DNA of 64,000 nucleotides from Telopea speciosissima (taxonomy: Eukaryota; Streptophyta; Magnoliopsida; Proteales; Proteaceae): assembly GCF_018873765.1 (NCBI RefSeq), contig NC_057918.1:9060862-9124861 (forward strand), given 5' to 3'. The notes below the pieces were generated by a model. It was given only the letters and a program-made list of their open reading frames with translations, did no database searches and was not told the DNA's origin. The translations under genes and the position numbers were made by a program. Below are positions 12,901-24,198 of this stretch, piece by piece. Position 1 is the stretch's first letter, and each line of letters starts with the position of its first letter.

Positions 12901-15900
12901 GAAGTATACGGAAACTAAGTTTAAAAGCTCAGAACAAAGATAGAAATTAAGAAATTCTAGACTGTAGCAGCTGGAGAATACTGGAAGGCTGCTGGAAAGT
13001 CCAGAATCAGTGGTCGATTTAGGTATTTTCCCCCCTTTTCTTCCTGCCGTCTGGATCAAACTGTCAATGATAAGTATGTTACCTCAAACTGCTTTTGAAG
13101 TCCTTAGCATTGATATAAAGGTTTGTTAAAAATGTGTGAAAACTCCGTTGCATCTCATGCTTTTGGGGGACTTCAGAGATGATAAAATAGGTTTCTCTGA
13201 ATTTATATAATCATCTAGAATTCAAACCAGAAACAGCTTGAGGGCCTTACTGGGAGTAGAAATTTCTAGTCTTCAAATGGCAAAACCAGATTCCTCTAAT
13301 GCTCTCCCGGATGCTGAAGTAGGCGGTTCACATATCCTTGGAAAATAATGACAAACCTGATTTGTCTGGAGTTCTATTTGATCCTGCCTGGGATTAGACG
13401 TAGTCTGGTTCTAGTCTTACATTATATTGATTTTAAAAATAATGCCCTGATCATAGTTTTTGCTTTACAAAGGGGGGGCCTTGTTAGTAGGTTTCGGGAT
13501 ACGAACAAAAAGCATTTTACTTGCTAGAACCTGTGAAATGACAAAATAACCCTTCTATACATCACCGTTCATTTTGCATGGATATCCTTAAAACTCAAGT
13601 TTTTATGCATTTCTATGGTTTCTCTTGATTGTTAAAGCATGTTAATAACAACAACAACAACAACTCAGCCTTATCCCAACTAAATGGGTTCAGCTACATG
13701 GATCCTTGCAATGACAAAAATAATTAAAAATAATAGTAAAAAGAAAAAAGGACAATAAATTGACAAAAACTCAGGAATATTCCACCTAAATGGGGTCAGC
13801 TACATGGTAGTTGCCCTCCAATCAGCTCTATTCGAGGCCATACTTGAGACAAGGCCCAAACTATGCATGTCTTTCCTCACTACTCCTAAGGTAATTTTAG
13901 GTCTGCCCCTTGATCTTTTAGATCCTTCAACCTGAATCAAATCACTCCTCCGAACTGGTGCATCCCAAGGCCTCCGTTGAACATGACCATGTCACCTCAA
14001 ACGACTCTCTCGTAGCTTCTCATGTATAGAATGTTAATAACAAAAGCACATAAAAGCACCTCATTGTGGAGGCAATCTTATGAAGCTATGATATTTTGGT
14101 CATTCTATATGCTTGAACATTTTACATGCTTTGACCTTTGGCCTTTTTATATGCTTTAACAATCAAAATGTCATAACCAGGGGCAAAAGAGGTAAAACTT
14201 TGTCCACTGTGGGTTTGATGGATATACAATTTGAAATGTGAGGTTTTTGGATAAGGTTTTTTTTATAAGGGGCTTTTAGATACTTACCTTATAATAGAAG
14301 AAGGAAAACTGGAATAATGCAATGAAAAACATATCTACTATAACTCTCTTCCCCTCCCCCCCCCCCAAAAAAAAAAAGAAAAAAATCATGTGTACTAGAT
14401 TGAGTATGCGTCCTAGAAACGAATTTACTAGCTATGATCAAGGTTCAAGGTGATCAAATGTCCATTATGTTTACTCTGCACCTCATCTAACTCAATTCAG
14501 CAATATGGTTGACCAATTATGGTACATAGAAAGAGTGGTCATTAAGGATGTATAGTGACAGGCCTCTCCAATACAGTGTGATAGCATCCGAGGAACATAA
14601 CCATCACAAAATCACACACAATCAATCAAATCAAAAAATCCCAAGGAGGTGTCAGCTGGTTTAAGGATGCATAACTTGGGTATCAAAAGAGAACTTTATG
14701 AAAGCTACTGGCAGATGCAATCCAGTGGCGAAGCTAGTTGAGATTTGGGAAGGAATAGCACAGCATTTGACACGACATGGAAACAGTTTATCAGGTTAAA
14801 CATAAGAGCAGAGGTTTTAATTGGCTAGCTGAAAAGAAACAGAATAGCATTTGGTACCATGTGGAACCATCATTAGGTTGCATCGAAAGGAAAATGTTTG
14901 ATTAACTTTCATGTTCAGCCAGCAAAGCCTTTGATAACATCAGACTTATTGATCTAAGACAAGGATGGGTCTGTGGTAAGCTTTTAGCTTTGGCACGAGT
15001 CCAAATTTTCATAATTTTATGGATTTGCAGATGGAAGTTAGAATGATATAGTCCCCAGAAAATAAATGATCCGACCAAAGTCACCTGCCTAATAAAACTT
15101 GACTGCAGAATTTTGTAAATCAAGGTTAAATCTTTAAATATGGGTATAATTCCATTATTTGATGCATCCTGGTTTGCATCTAGTTGAAACACTTGCTTTC
15201 TACAAAAAGGTTTCTGTATTTATTATATATCATGTACCTGGAAATTCCAATTTGAGAGAGTACAAATGAATGAACCATGTATTTTGACTTCTAAATCCAG
15301 ATCGTAAATATTGTATAAACAGAGAGAGAAATCATGGCTTTGTGGATCATTACTAAAAATAAGCACTGTAAATTCCAACCATGAACTCGTGCACAAGTAT
15401 GAATTTTTTTTTGTTCTGATACACATTATTATTACTAGCACATCTGATCTGTTCTCAGTGGAACAGATAGAGAAGTCGCAATTTTTAAGATCCTCAATGA
15501 ATGAAAGCATCCCACACATTTCTTCTTTTACCATCCATGATGTCATATTTCCCTTCTACTAAAATCTAAACATGTCAATAGGGCCACAGGACAAGTCTTG
15601 GGCTTATTCAGACCAAATAGGGGTAAGGAAATTCTGTGCAGAACTTCTTTCTCTTAGAATGGGTTTGGAGTTTGCGATTAGAAGAGGGTTTTAACTATAT
15701 TAAGGTGTAAGGAGACTTAGCCACTCTTGTGTCTAGGGTATCAACTAAGGATAGCATATGGAGTTTGTTCATACCATCAGACGCATTAGTCCTTGGCCTC
15801 ACAAGTGAACTCTTCATTCCATTGGCAGCCTACAACTGCAAATGGAATTGCAGATCAGCTAGCTGGGCAAGTGGTGGGTAGTCTGCTTTAGTGGTTGGGA

Positions 15901-17855
15901 AGTTCTTTGCCCTTGGAAGACTAGTCTCTAGTACCATGTACTTGTATTTTTCTTTTTCCTCTTCTTGTTTCTCTTGGTCGCCTTGAGAGGCCGATACTTA
16001 ATCCTGTTGTGGTTTGTACTTGTTTCAATCTTTTCTAATAAAATTGTTGTTATCTATCCCCCACCTACACCCCAACAACAAAAAGAAAAAAAGCAAGGTC
16101 AATGGGACCAGAATGCAATTTTTTATAGGCTAATCTCTTCTCTTGCACTCTTTCTAGATTGCATAGATGATGACTGGGACTTGAGAAAATAAATAACGTA
16201 CTCAGCTCACCAATCCTTATCCCAGCAACTTGAGATTGGCTTCAAACTAATAAACAATATAATACTCCACCATAATTGAAATTATCACAATATGACAGCA
16301 AAATCACAGCCACAGTACCTAAACTTTGATATAGAATTTTCTTTTCCCTTCATCTTTTGAAATATCATAGTAGACTACTAGTATATATTCACTGGATTTC
16401 AAACAGACAACATTCATAAGATCCAACTATAAATAGAACATTCAGCATCTTGTGCAGCACATAACTAAAGGGTGTTTTAGCATCACTACCAGTCAAGATA
16501 ATAATCTTCAAATAATGGAGCATTACATTCTTCATTCCAAAAATATCTGAGACATAAAATTAGAGGACACAGACACACACATTGAACCTTCAAGTTCATA
16601 CATAATCTTACTCTTAAATCAAAGTCTGTCCTAATACTTTATACTAATCAACTTACCTCCTCAACCCCACCCCCCTTCCCCCAAAAAAAAATTCTTTGGT
16701 CTCCTAATCATTCTCTAAATAATAGTTCCTTAGTTTAGCTAGACTCTTGTAGAAGTCCTAGTGGGCTATGTCCAACAAAAGGGCCCCAAATATCATGCAA
16801 ATGGCACCTAGAAACAAAAGCCATGGAAACTACACACACAAGAATATCCCTAATGACCAGCTTCCTGATACTAAACCTGATTATGTTGATAGCAGAAGCT
16901 CTTCCTGTATATCCTGATTTCAGCCATGCACATTCGCTAGTAGCTCCACATTTTTTGTTTTGCCGTTTAACAGCACATAAGTTTCAATAAATTCGTCCAC
17001 AGTTTACCCCAGTCAGCAGAGTTTGCAGACTAAGAAGGTAAGAATCCATAATACTAACAAACAGTAGTCAAAAGAAAATTTATAGTTTTAATTGAAAAAA
17101 GAAAAAGAAAAAGTACCGTCTTGGGTCCAATGCCTTTGTAACGACAGAGCTCGGCCTTGATTTCGTCAACTGACATGTCTCTCAAGTACTCCAAGCATAT
17201 TTTACCGTTCTTCTCGAGCAAGGCCTTCAATAGGTTCTTAATGCAGGAAGCTTTTCTCCCAGCTAAGCCACCACATTTAATGGCATTCTCTATACATTTT
17301 GATTCTGCACCATGAACCTTCATGCAAAGACCCAAAATTTCCATAACGGTTCAGAAGAATGTGTGTCGTGTGAAAGTGTGAGTGAGACAAAGAGGCAGAA
17401 AAGCATACATCTTCCCAAGTGGGGAAAGCGCGTTTAAGAGAAGCGAAAGCCCTTGTGGAGTTGGCATCAGTTGTATTCTGCGAGAGAAGAATGCTTATGA
17501 GACCATCCAACACAGTTTCAGTTTCATCTTCCCCGTCCTCCCGTGGCTCGGATTTCACCGAGGGAAGCGATAACGATGGCGAAGGAGGAGAAGGAGAAGA
17601 ACCCGCCGCGTCAGGACTAGAAGTAGGGTTATTCTTCCACTTCTTAGATCGATACTTGGCGAACTCAGGAGGAAAGCCATTTAGTACCAATAAATCGTCC
17701 CTAACTGCTCGGCATTCTTCCGGGCTGGGTCGAGGGTGAGTTGGGTAGGGTTCATTCATGCTTTCAGAAGCTGCATTGTCCTTCTTCTCTACAATCTCAG
17801 ATTTGGCGGGAGATGGCTTTGGCGGTTGAAGCTTTCTTTTTCGGCTTCTCTCCAT
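9925..17855 (-). CDS. HhH-GPD DNA glycosylase, endonuclease III-like (At3g47830 type), four exons
   Basis: Exons on the minus strand are 17855-17409, 17317-17117, 10324-10268 and 10164-9925. All junctions are GT-AG in phase 0, giving 314 residues. Residues 1-95 are a basic, Pro/Ser-rich leader. The HhH-GPD domain follows, with TVLDGLISILLSQNT early in it and a helix-hairpin-helix at YKGIGPKTVACV. K215 in GPKT is the expected Schiff-base lysine and D233 in FPVDTH the expected catalytic aspartate. Cysteines 273, 282, 285, 298 and 302 at the C-terminus could hold an Fe-S cluster, but their spacing differs from bacterial endonuclease III. The family excises damaged or modified bases in base-excision repair, and this branch is uncharacterised or poorly characterised. 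Intron 2 is 6.8 kb and separates the two catalytic residues, while introns 1 and 3 are 91 and 103 bp. An in-frame ATG at 17978 would add 41 residues. I prefer 17855, where the MERSRKRK start looks family-like. Confidence 0.9.
12055..12195. repeat. short inverted-repeat fragment rich in TCCAGTCCAAT
   Basis: Words such as 'tggactggattttaatccag' on the left and 'aaatccagtccaatccag' on the right are largely complementary, so the stretch can fold back. It is probably a decayed MITE. No target-site duplication could be fixed. Confidence 0.4.
13652..14030 (-). mobile_element. RTE-type LINE, 5'-truncated 3' end
   Basis: The minus-strand copy ends in the GTT/TTG trinucleotide tail and the family 3' end (CATGTAGC..CCATTTAGTTGGGATAAGG on the element strand). 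Only the region encoding the end of the reverse-transcriptase reading frame plus the 3' UTR remains. It is flanked by a perfect 13-bp target-site duplication, ATGTTAATAACAA, at 13639-13651 and 14031-14043, which fixes both borders. It sits inside the second intron of the glycosylase gene, in the same orientation as that gene. Confidence 0.9.
15660..16085 (+). mobile_element. L1-type plant LINE remnant (RNase H end and 3' UTR)
   Basis: A frame at about 15838-15873 reads ANGIADQLAGQV, matching the end of the RNase H domain of plant L1 LINEs, where N and D of the 'N..AD.LA' motif are conserved. It is followed by the T-rich, 'ctaataaaattgttgttatc'-like 3' end typical of these elements. Everything upstream is decayed and no full domain survives. 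It lies in the glycosylase intron in antisense orientation. Confidence 0.6.
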
Positions 17856-17939
17856 ATCCTCACCACAGAGAGCTGGCGAGTGCCGCGAATCAAAGAGACT
17901 ACGATTGCGCAGAAAACTCTCTCTCTCTCTGGTCAGTGC

Positions 17940-18477
17940 TTTAAGAATTGCGATCGGCCAATCCCGATTCCAGTCCATCGGGATCTGTCTATCAGTGCTG
18001 GATTTCTAGGGTTAGAGCACATTTTGCCGATTCCTTGACTAATCCAGACCAATTTCAGTCTGATGCGGGATCGAAACCGATCCGGATTCCGTTTCTATTC
18101 TTTCAAGCACTGCTCTCCCGCCTGAGCAAACTCCCAGGTCGTTGCGTTTCACTGCCAGTGTTTTAATAATGGGGAAGCGGATCGGTGAATCGACCGATTC
18201 ATATTAAAATCAGTCATGATCGATCCCCATTCTCACCGATTTACTCAATTGATTCACACGGTCACACCCAAAAATGGGTTTCGTCCCCGATTTCATGTTT
18301 TAATAAAGGAACCGTAAAACCAAAGGGGATTCCTTGTATATGAATTGTGAAGCATTTCGATTTCCCAATAATGTTCATTTTGGGTATATTGACCCTACAA
18401 TGTTCATTTTGGGCACATTCAATATAAGCCACTAAAATTTTCAAATGGCCTTATTAGGTTTCTTCTGAAAATAAAAA
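17940..18477. other. glycosylase 5' flank with GATCGG-rich repeat
   Basis: Upstream of the glycosylase start codon, 17950-18260 is rich in CCGATCC, GGATCGG and CCGATTC words like those at 2785-3010 and 26812-26945. The native promoter of the glycosylase may be interrupted or partly supplied by this repeat. No other gene is seen. Confidence 0.45.
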
Positions 18478-20367
18478 AGAAAAATTTCACGAACACCCCC
18501 TTTAAGTATTCAATATGTCACGGACTTACCCAATTTAATCAAAATGGCACGTTACATTAAGCATAGTTACTTAATTAGCAATCAAAATTGAAATGTCTAT
18601 TTTACACACTTTAGTTATCTAAATAAAAAACTCTCATTCCATTTCAAAAAAAAAAAAAAACTTTTCTTCCCTCTCTCCTCTCTACCTACCTCCTCTGCAA
18701 CCTGCATGCAAGAGGGACGAGAGCCTGCCGGAGTTCAAAATCGGACAATTCCTCCCTCCTCTCTAGATCTGCAACTTGTGTACGCTTTCTTGTTGGAGAA
18801 GTTCTTCTCGGATCGTAGTATCTCGGCTAAAACCTCTTCAAAATTGGACCGCTCTCTCCTCTCTGGATCTGCAACTTCGCGAGGCCTCTCTAGGTTCGAG
18901 ACTTTTCGCCTTGTCGGAGGACCCAGCGAAAGTCCGGTTCAAGCTGTCGGACTTCAAAATCGGACCATTTGATTCATATTATTGTTGAACAGATCACAGA
19001 AGTGACTGGAACATAAGAGGTTCTTAAGGGCAAAGGACATCCTGCTCTTTCCAAAATATCTAATACTGTCAAATAACGGTGTTGCTCGTGCATACATTAA
19101 TGCCTTCTCACCACTGTTTCAAAAACTCAATCAGACCCGTCGAATTGGAATCAGCCATAACTGATCTCTATTTAGGGCATTCCAGAGCAGCCATTTCTAG
19201 GGTTTTTAGGATTGGATTGTTAGGTATTCAGATCTGAGGGGCCGATTATAGGGTTCTTGAGAGCAATTCCATCGTAGACCTATTTGATCCTCGAATCCAA
19301 GTTGAAACTCCTTGCTTCTCATGCTACTTTGATCAATTGTGCAATGGATGAACTAAAGAATTAATAAGTAGACTGACATCTCCATTTTAACAAGATAATT
19401 GATGCATGGTAATGGGTTTTTTTTAATGAAATGGAGCATGTTGAAAGAACCAAGGTTACTTTGGTGTATAATAACGAATCACATTTCAACGATAAAGGAA
19501 TAATTAAGGTGGAGGAAGAAGAAAACCCAAATTCAATTGAGGTCTATGTCTTAACTGCAACTATTATCCACATCAAGAAAAATACCCAAAATGGGATTAT
19601 CCCACCAAAAAAAAAAAAAAAATCCACCACGGTATAATTATTTTCTATTTCTTTGTTACTAGAAGGTGTCTCCGATCTTTTCCCAGAATGCTCTCCCTCA
19701 CTCTCATCACTCAACTCTGAATCAGACCTTGAACTAGGGTGCCTATGCCTCCTCTTGTGAAATTGCTTCTTCCTAAGATCTTCCTCAGACCCATTCTCAT
19801 AGTCATCACTACTGATATCATCGTCCAATCTTGAGAGGCGCTTGTTTGGCCTTCGCTTGGATTTCTTTTCTTTCCTTCTCTCATGATCGCCTGAAATTTC
19901 ACAGTGCCCATGCTTCCTGTGCTTCTTGTGTGCTCTGTTTGCAGTCTTTCACCCTCTCGCACGCAGGTTGCAGAGCTAGGTAGAGATGATTGCTGGTTCG
20001 ATTTTGGGTTAGGTGGATTATAAAAGGGATACAAGGTTGAAGGAGCAGGGTGGGCCGTGGGGATGGAGTTGCAGGAAAGGGGTTGCAAGAGGAGAAAGAA
20101 GAAGCAGAAGCCCCACTGTCAGATTGAAGAAGACGAAGATAATGATTTGTATTGGGGTTTTATTCTTAAGGGTATTATGGGAAGTTCATCCTGTGGTAAA
20201 GATAATTTTATCATTATAAAAGAGTTAATAACAATTTAACTGCACCTAACGGAGTGGACTAAATTGAAATAAAATCATAAAGTAAAATGTGTCTGTGATA
20301 ATTTTTCAAAATATGATAAATCCGTGACATATTGAATACTTAGAGGGGGTGTCCGTGAAATTTACCC
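18478..20367. mobile_element. 1.9-kb Pack-type TIR element (probably Mutator-like) carrying a gene-like fragment
   Basis: The left end contains TTTCACGAACACCCCCTTTA and the reverse complement of the right end contains TTTCACGGACACCCCCTCTA. The inverted repeats extend about 50 bp, through AAGTATTCAATATGTCACGG. The flanking 9-mers AAATAAAAA and AAAAAAAAA fit a 9-bp duplication but are low-complexity. No transposase frame is present. The interior holds GC-richer segments unlike the surrounding DNA, including a minus-strand frame (about 19630-19940) with a basic/acidic protein fragment, and CT-rich leader-like sequence at 18660-18980. That composition is the pattern of a non-autonomous element that has acquired host gene pieces. 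Confidence 0.7.
19640..19937 (-). pseudogene. captured fragment of a Lys/Arg- and Ser/Asp-rich nuclear-type protein
   Basis: Inside the TIR element the minus strand reads a continuous stretch of about 95 residues. It starts after a plausible acceptor (TTTGCAG) with AHKKHRKHGHCEISGDHERR, runs through LSRLDDDISSDDYENGSEED, and ends with SRSDSELSDESEGEHSGKR. Alternating basic and acidic-serine blocks are typical of splicing-associated or other nuclear proteins, but I cannot name the parent gene. There is no start codon in a sensible context, and the frame runs into unrelated element sequence. It is most likely an exon fragment without function of its own. Confidence 0.5.
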
Positions 20368-20440
20368 AAAAAAAAAAAGACCTATTGACATATCTATCCA
20401 ATTCCAATGGTTAGATAAGACCCTTTCTTAAAGGAACAAT

Positions 20441-20578
20441 GGGAGAATATTCTCTGTGTCGGGGGTGCAGGCTGCGCCCAGACACATGGGGGTGGGCGCA
20501 ATGATCACCCTGCTCCCCTGAGTGGCAGGCCCATGTGTCTGAACATAGCCTGTGCTACGGCATAGAGAACATGAGCCC
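20441..20578. mobile_element. Mutator-type MITE, second subfamily
   Basis: A 138-bp element. The left end is GGGAGAATATTCTCTGTGTC, and the reverse complement of the right end begins GGGCTCATGTTCTCTATGCC and continues GTAGCACAGGCT. The internal word CAGACACATGGG occurs near both ends in opposite orientation. Flanking 9-mers AGGAACAAT and AAGAACAAA agree at 7 of 9 positions, consistent with an aged 9-bp target-site duplication. Confidence 0.75.
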
Positions 20579-20579
20579 A

Positions 20580-22229
20580 AGAACAAAATATGATAAAAGT
20601 TTTGTCTGTTTGGTCCATCATGGACTGGCCACCTACATTGAAGGATAATTTTACAAATCCAACCATTCAACATGAAGGACATGATTTAAACTAGCCACAT
20701 CTCAATTTTCACAACAAAAATCTGTCCTTAACCCCATCTATTTGGCATATTTTCCGTCGCATTTTTTAGCAATCCATTTGTTGTTAAAAAGTAATTAATA
20801 AATATTCAAAGTTTTAATTTGAGTCTCAATTGATCTGTCATGTGACAAATATTTGATTCGATCACTTAATATCTTATGGTCGAACAGATCACCAAACTAG
20901 CTTAAACTGGAGCAAAGTAAGCCATTGAATAATAAATCACATTAATGTTGCTAGCCCTATAATATTAATTGTAGAGAGTTCTTCTTGCAGCTAGGATTCA
21001 TCTATGAAAGCAAAATAGGGATTAATTACATTGATAAACAATGTGGATTTGTGTTATCTCTCGCAATTTGGTAGGGCTTCCTTCAAGTGAAGATTGCGAA
21101 GACTAGTCAAGCGAAGCTACAAATCAGACTGCAAGTTTTTGTTTGATCTTTTGAAGTTAGCATCAAGTTTTATTTATGTAATATTGTAAGGGATTGATTT
21201 TCATTCACAATGTATGAGACATGGTCAATATTTCAGCCGTCAGATAAGACACAAGAATCGAGTATTCCTATCCAACGGTCGTAGTGTTGACTATGTTCAT
21301 ACAAGACCAAGTGAGTCTACTAACATGTATTTCAGCTTTGGATAAGTAGTATTCCAATAATCCTCCTCATTACCAAACAATGACAAACAAAGATCAATAA
21401 CAATGAAGCTGATACATAACCATAGCGGCTTTTATGCTTAAACTCCTCACCATAGTTCTGACTTGTTGGATTCCAGATGAGTGGACTTTGCTGAATTCAA
21501 TTACTAAACATATAAGAAATGCAAAAGCAGATGCTTTAAGTAATGAACAATATGACAAGGAAAACAAGAACCGGATGCCATTAAAACTTTTGATAGATAT
21601 AGAAGGAAGGAAGTCACCCAATGTATCAATTCCACCCTTGCACTCCGACGAGATAGATTCTCTCATTATGTATGCTTTTATTAAGGAGGAGGAGGATATG
21701 GATAAGACTCGTTAATTAAAGGGTGAAGATTTTTTTATAACCAGAGAGAGAGAGAGAGAGAGAGAGTCTGAAAGGAATCTCCACTCTGAGGTTGTGGGTT
21801 TCTTTACCTTTAAATTAAAATTAGAGAAAAGTATTTGTACATGGGAGATTCTCAAATCAACTCCCTTAAATAGGGGAGACAAAAGTATTAATATCATTTT
21901 AGATGAAAATTTATACCAATCTAATTGCATTCAATGCCTGTTATGGACATGCAAGCTATGCATGAAAACTTTTGCCTTAAAACTAAAATGCAACCAATTG
22001 AAACTTTCCCAATTTATATTCTTACTTTTCTTAAAGCCACATTTCTCTATACATCTTCGCATAAAAGAAAGATAAAAGGGTGAATTATTATCATCACAAA
22101 CATCTGCTATGTCATGTGGATAGGTATGCTATATCATGTGGATAGATGATATGTCCATTGTAATGGTTGGATAGATATGACATGATCTAGATTAGCTACG
22201 TGTCAATTTTTAAAATCTAATCTAATCAA
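20580..22229. other. intergenic DNA
   Basis: AT-rich and without recognised genes. A (GA)n tract lies at 21741-21766. A 93-codon plus-strand frame at 21434-21715 has no stop and an acidic C-terminus, but no family resemblance or gene signals. Confidence 0.5.
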
Positions 22230-22371
22230 GGGAGAATGTTCAATGTTCTTTGTGCCATAGCACAGGCTGCTCCCAGACACATGGGTAGCCTGTGCAGGGG
22301 GTAGGGTGGTCATTGCATCCACCCCATATGCCTAGGGCCAGCCTGCACTACAGCACAGAGAACATCGGCCC
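22230..22371. mobile_element. Mutator-type MITE, second subfamily
   Basis: A 142-bp element of the same subfamily as 20441-20578. The left end contains GTTCTTTGTGCCATAGCACA and the reverse complement of the right end reads GTTCTCTGTGCTGTAGTGCA. It carries the internal CAGACACATGGG word. The flanking TCTAATCAA and CTTAATCAA agree at 7 of 9 positions, as expected of an old 9-bp duplication. It lies about 240 bp downstream of the PUB stop codon. Confidence 0.78.
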
Positions 22372-22608
22372 TTAATCAAATATCCTCTTTTATATTGATA
22401 CACATTTCGTATATGTCTTTGTAATTTTAGAAGAATATCACATTCCATTGTTATATTGATAATTACCAAAAAAGAAAGAAAAAGAAGGAAAATATGTTTT
22501 TAATTTACATCCCTTAAACAAAAAGTGGGGAATTTGGAGGTGAAGAGTGGCAAGAAGGGGGAAAGACAAAAGAAACCCCCAATAATTACAATGAAAGTGA
22601 AAATAAAA

Positions 22609-24198
22609 TTAAGTCGAATTGGCAACCGATGAATCCTTGCCACAAACGAATCGGTTGCGAGTCCGACTCAGCGTCCCCGAGTCCAACAAGCCCTCCCAGT
22701 CCACCTCCTCCTCTCCCTCGCCCTGTTGGTCAATCCCAGTACCTCTCATCAACTGTAATACCCTCTTAGCCTTCTCCCTGGCTCGTTCGCTCCCTCTCTC
22801 TTCCACTTCTCTCAACACCTCCGCCGCTCCCGCCTCCTTCGCCAGCACTTTAAACCTCAAACTCCCTTGACTCAGCGCGTACAACGCCCCAACACAGTTT
22901 TCCCGAGCCGTTTCCGAGTTCAGCTTGTTTCCCCTCAACATCCCCACGAAGCATTCCACCGCGTTCGCGTCGAGCAATGCGCTCCGCCCCTCCGCACACG
23001 CCGCTAAGTTGCAGAGTATAAGCAGAGCCCTGCTCGCTAGGTCCCCTCCGTTTACCATGGCTAACAGCGTCGGCACAGAACCCAGCTTCACGAGTTTGGA
23101 ACGGTTGCTTTGAACCAGCGAGAGATGGTACAGAGCCATCGCCGAGTCGTGCCGAGCCCGCTCGCTCTCCGACCGGAGCATGTGGAGCAGCGGTGGTAAC
23201 GCACCTAATACACCTATGGCCATCTTGTTCTCATCGTCAAGAGCGAGGCTGAAGAGCGCACCCGCAGCGTGTTCCTGCGCTTCAGAGAACCCTCCCTTCA
23301 ACACATCGATCAATGGTGGAACGATCCCAGCCCGTACGATCTTTACCTTGTTGATCTTTTCCAACGAGAGATTCACCAGAGATGCCACCGCGTTTATCTG
23401 GATGACGGAGTAGCGTGAGTTCAGGAGAGATTTTAGCACCGAAAGCAATCGTGGGGTACAGAGTGGAACCCTCATATCTGCGTTGGTTCTGGTGATCTTT
23501 CTCAGTGAGATCACGGATTCCTCTTGTTCGAACACTTGTAAGCTCTTGAGCTTGACGACGATCTCCTCCTCTTCCGGGGACATTGGATTTAAGCTCTCGT
23601 CTGTAACATTGTCGGACGACGAAGAAGATGAATAACAAGAGGGCCGCGTTGCGAATGGTAAAGGTGTGCCGGGAGTCCCGATAATTACCGATTCCTCAGA
23701 GCTTGTGTAGAAGTGAGTCGGCCGGCGATTTAACTCGGTTGCTGCGTAAGAAAATTTGACTGGAGGCTTCTCCGCCACTCCTTTAAGCAACTCTTCCTTC
23801 TCTGTTTCTTCTTCTTCTTTTGTGCAATTGAGAGTTGATTTCTCAGGCGGTATTAGTGCACGAACAAGCTTCTCCGCGGAGCAGAGCTCTGGAGGTGTTG
23901 GCCGTTCAACACCATTAGTACGGCACCAGTTGAGAATAGTCGATTTAATGGCGATGTTAGGGATTACAGTAGAGAAATCAGGTTTTGAGCCATCTGGGAG
24001 TATTGGAGTAAACCCCAAGTCTTTACAAACCTGAACACAGATTCGCTCAATAGTATGCCCTGAAGCAACAATCACCGGATCCGCCATTAAAGACCCAGAA
24101 ATCGGACAGACGAATTCCTTTGGGGGCTCCTTCCATTCTGATTTTAACGCAGCTGGCCGGTACAGGAAGATCTTCCACCTGTGTTTACCGTTCCCCAT
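22609..24198 (-). CDS. U-box/ARM-repeat E3 ubiquitin ligase, PUB38/PUB40 type (copy A, intact)
   Basis: An intronless gene of 529 residues. A basic N-terminus (MGNGKHRWKIF) is followed by a U-box at about residues 24-98 (PPKEFVCPISGSLMADPVIV through the IKSTILNWC end). After an acidic/Ser-rich linker, ARM repeats occupy about residues 205-480, with the family signature INAVASLVNLSLEKINK. A conserved acidic tail (about EEEVDWEGLLDSG) closes the protein. The U-box binds the E2 and the ARM repeats recruit substrates, so this should be a cytosolic or nuclear E3 ligase. Arabidopsis relatives PUB38/39/40 act in brassinosteroid and stress signalling, but its substrate here is unknown. The start is the ATG at 24198; the frame opens upstream only on GTG. 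This copy lies at the left edge of the tandem duplication. Its partner at 44476-45786 lacks the U-box. Confidence 0.95.
   Translation of the reverse strand: MGNGKHRWKIFLYRPAALKSEWKEPPKEFVCPISGSLMADPVIVASGHTIERICVQVCKDLGFTPILPDGSKPDFSTVIPNIAIKSTILNWCRTNGVERPTPPELCSAEKLVRALIPPEKSTLNCTKEEEETEKEELLKGVAEKPPVKFSYAATELNRRPTHFYTSSEESVIIGTPGTPLPFATRPSCYSSSSSSDNVTDESLNPMSPEEEEIVVKLKSLQVFEQEESVISLRKITRTNADMRVPLCTPRLLSVLKSLLNSRYSVIQINAVASLVNLSLEKINKVKIVRAGIVPPLIDVLKGGFSEAQEHAAGALFSLALDDENKMAIGVLGALPPLLHMLRSESERARHDSAMALYHLSLVQSNRSKLVKLGSVPTLLAMVNGGDLASRALLILCNLAACAEGRSALLDANAVECFVGMLRGNKLNSETARENCVGALYALSQGSLRFKVLAKEAGAAEVLREVEERGSERAREKAKRVLQLMRGTGIDQQGEGEEEVDWEGLLDSGTLSRTRNRFVCGKDSSVANST

Larger units (their letters stand above)
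10325..17116 (-). other. long intron 2 of the DNA glycosylase gene
   Basis: The donor is GTACTT after the ACG codon at 17117, and the acceptor AG lies just before GTGGCATG at 10324. The intron contains an RTE LINE tail (13652-14030), an L1-type LINE remnant (about 15660-16085) and a GGATT-rich repeat fragment (about 12060-12190). Frames at 14902-15546 look exon-like in length but match no family I know and lack paired splice sites. Confidence 0.85.

Noticed and set aside
14902-15546. Minus-strand frames of 96 and 107 codons inside the glycosylase intron
   Set aside because: No family resemblance, atypical composition, and no paired splice sites linking them to each other or to the host gene.
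21434-21715. 93-codon plus-strand frame with an acidic end
   Set aside because: No recognised domain and no promoter or codon-usage support; it could be chance in AT-rich DNA.
23282-23638. 118-codon minus-strand frame overlapping the PUB gene
   Set aside because: It is a shadow in another frame of the same strand as the intact PUB coding region.
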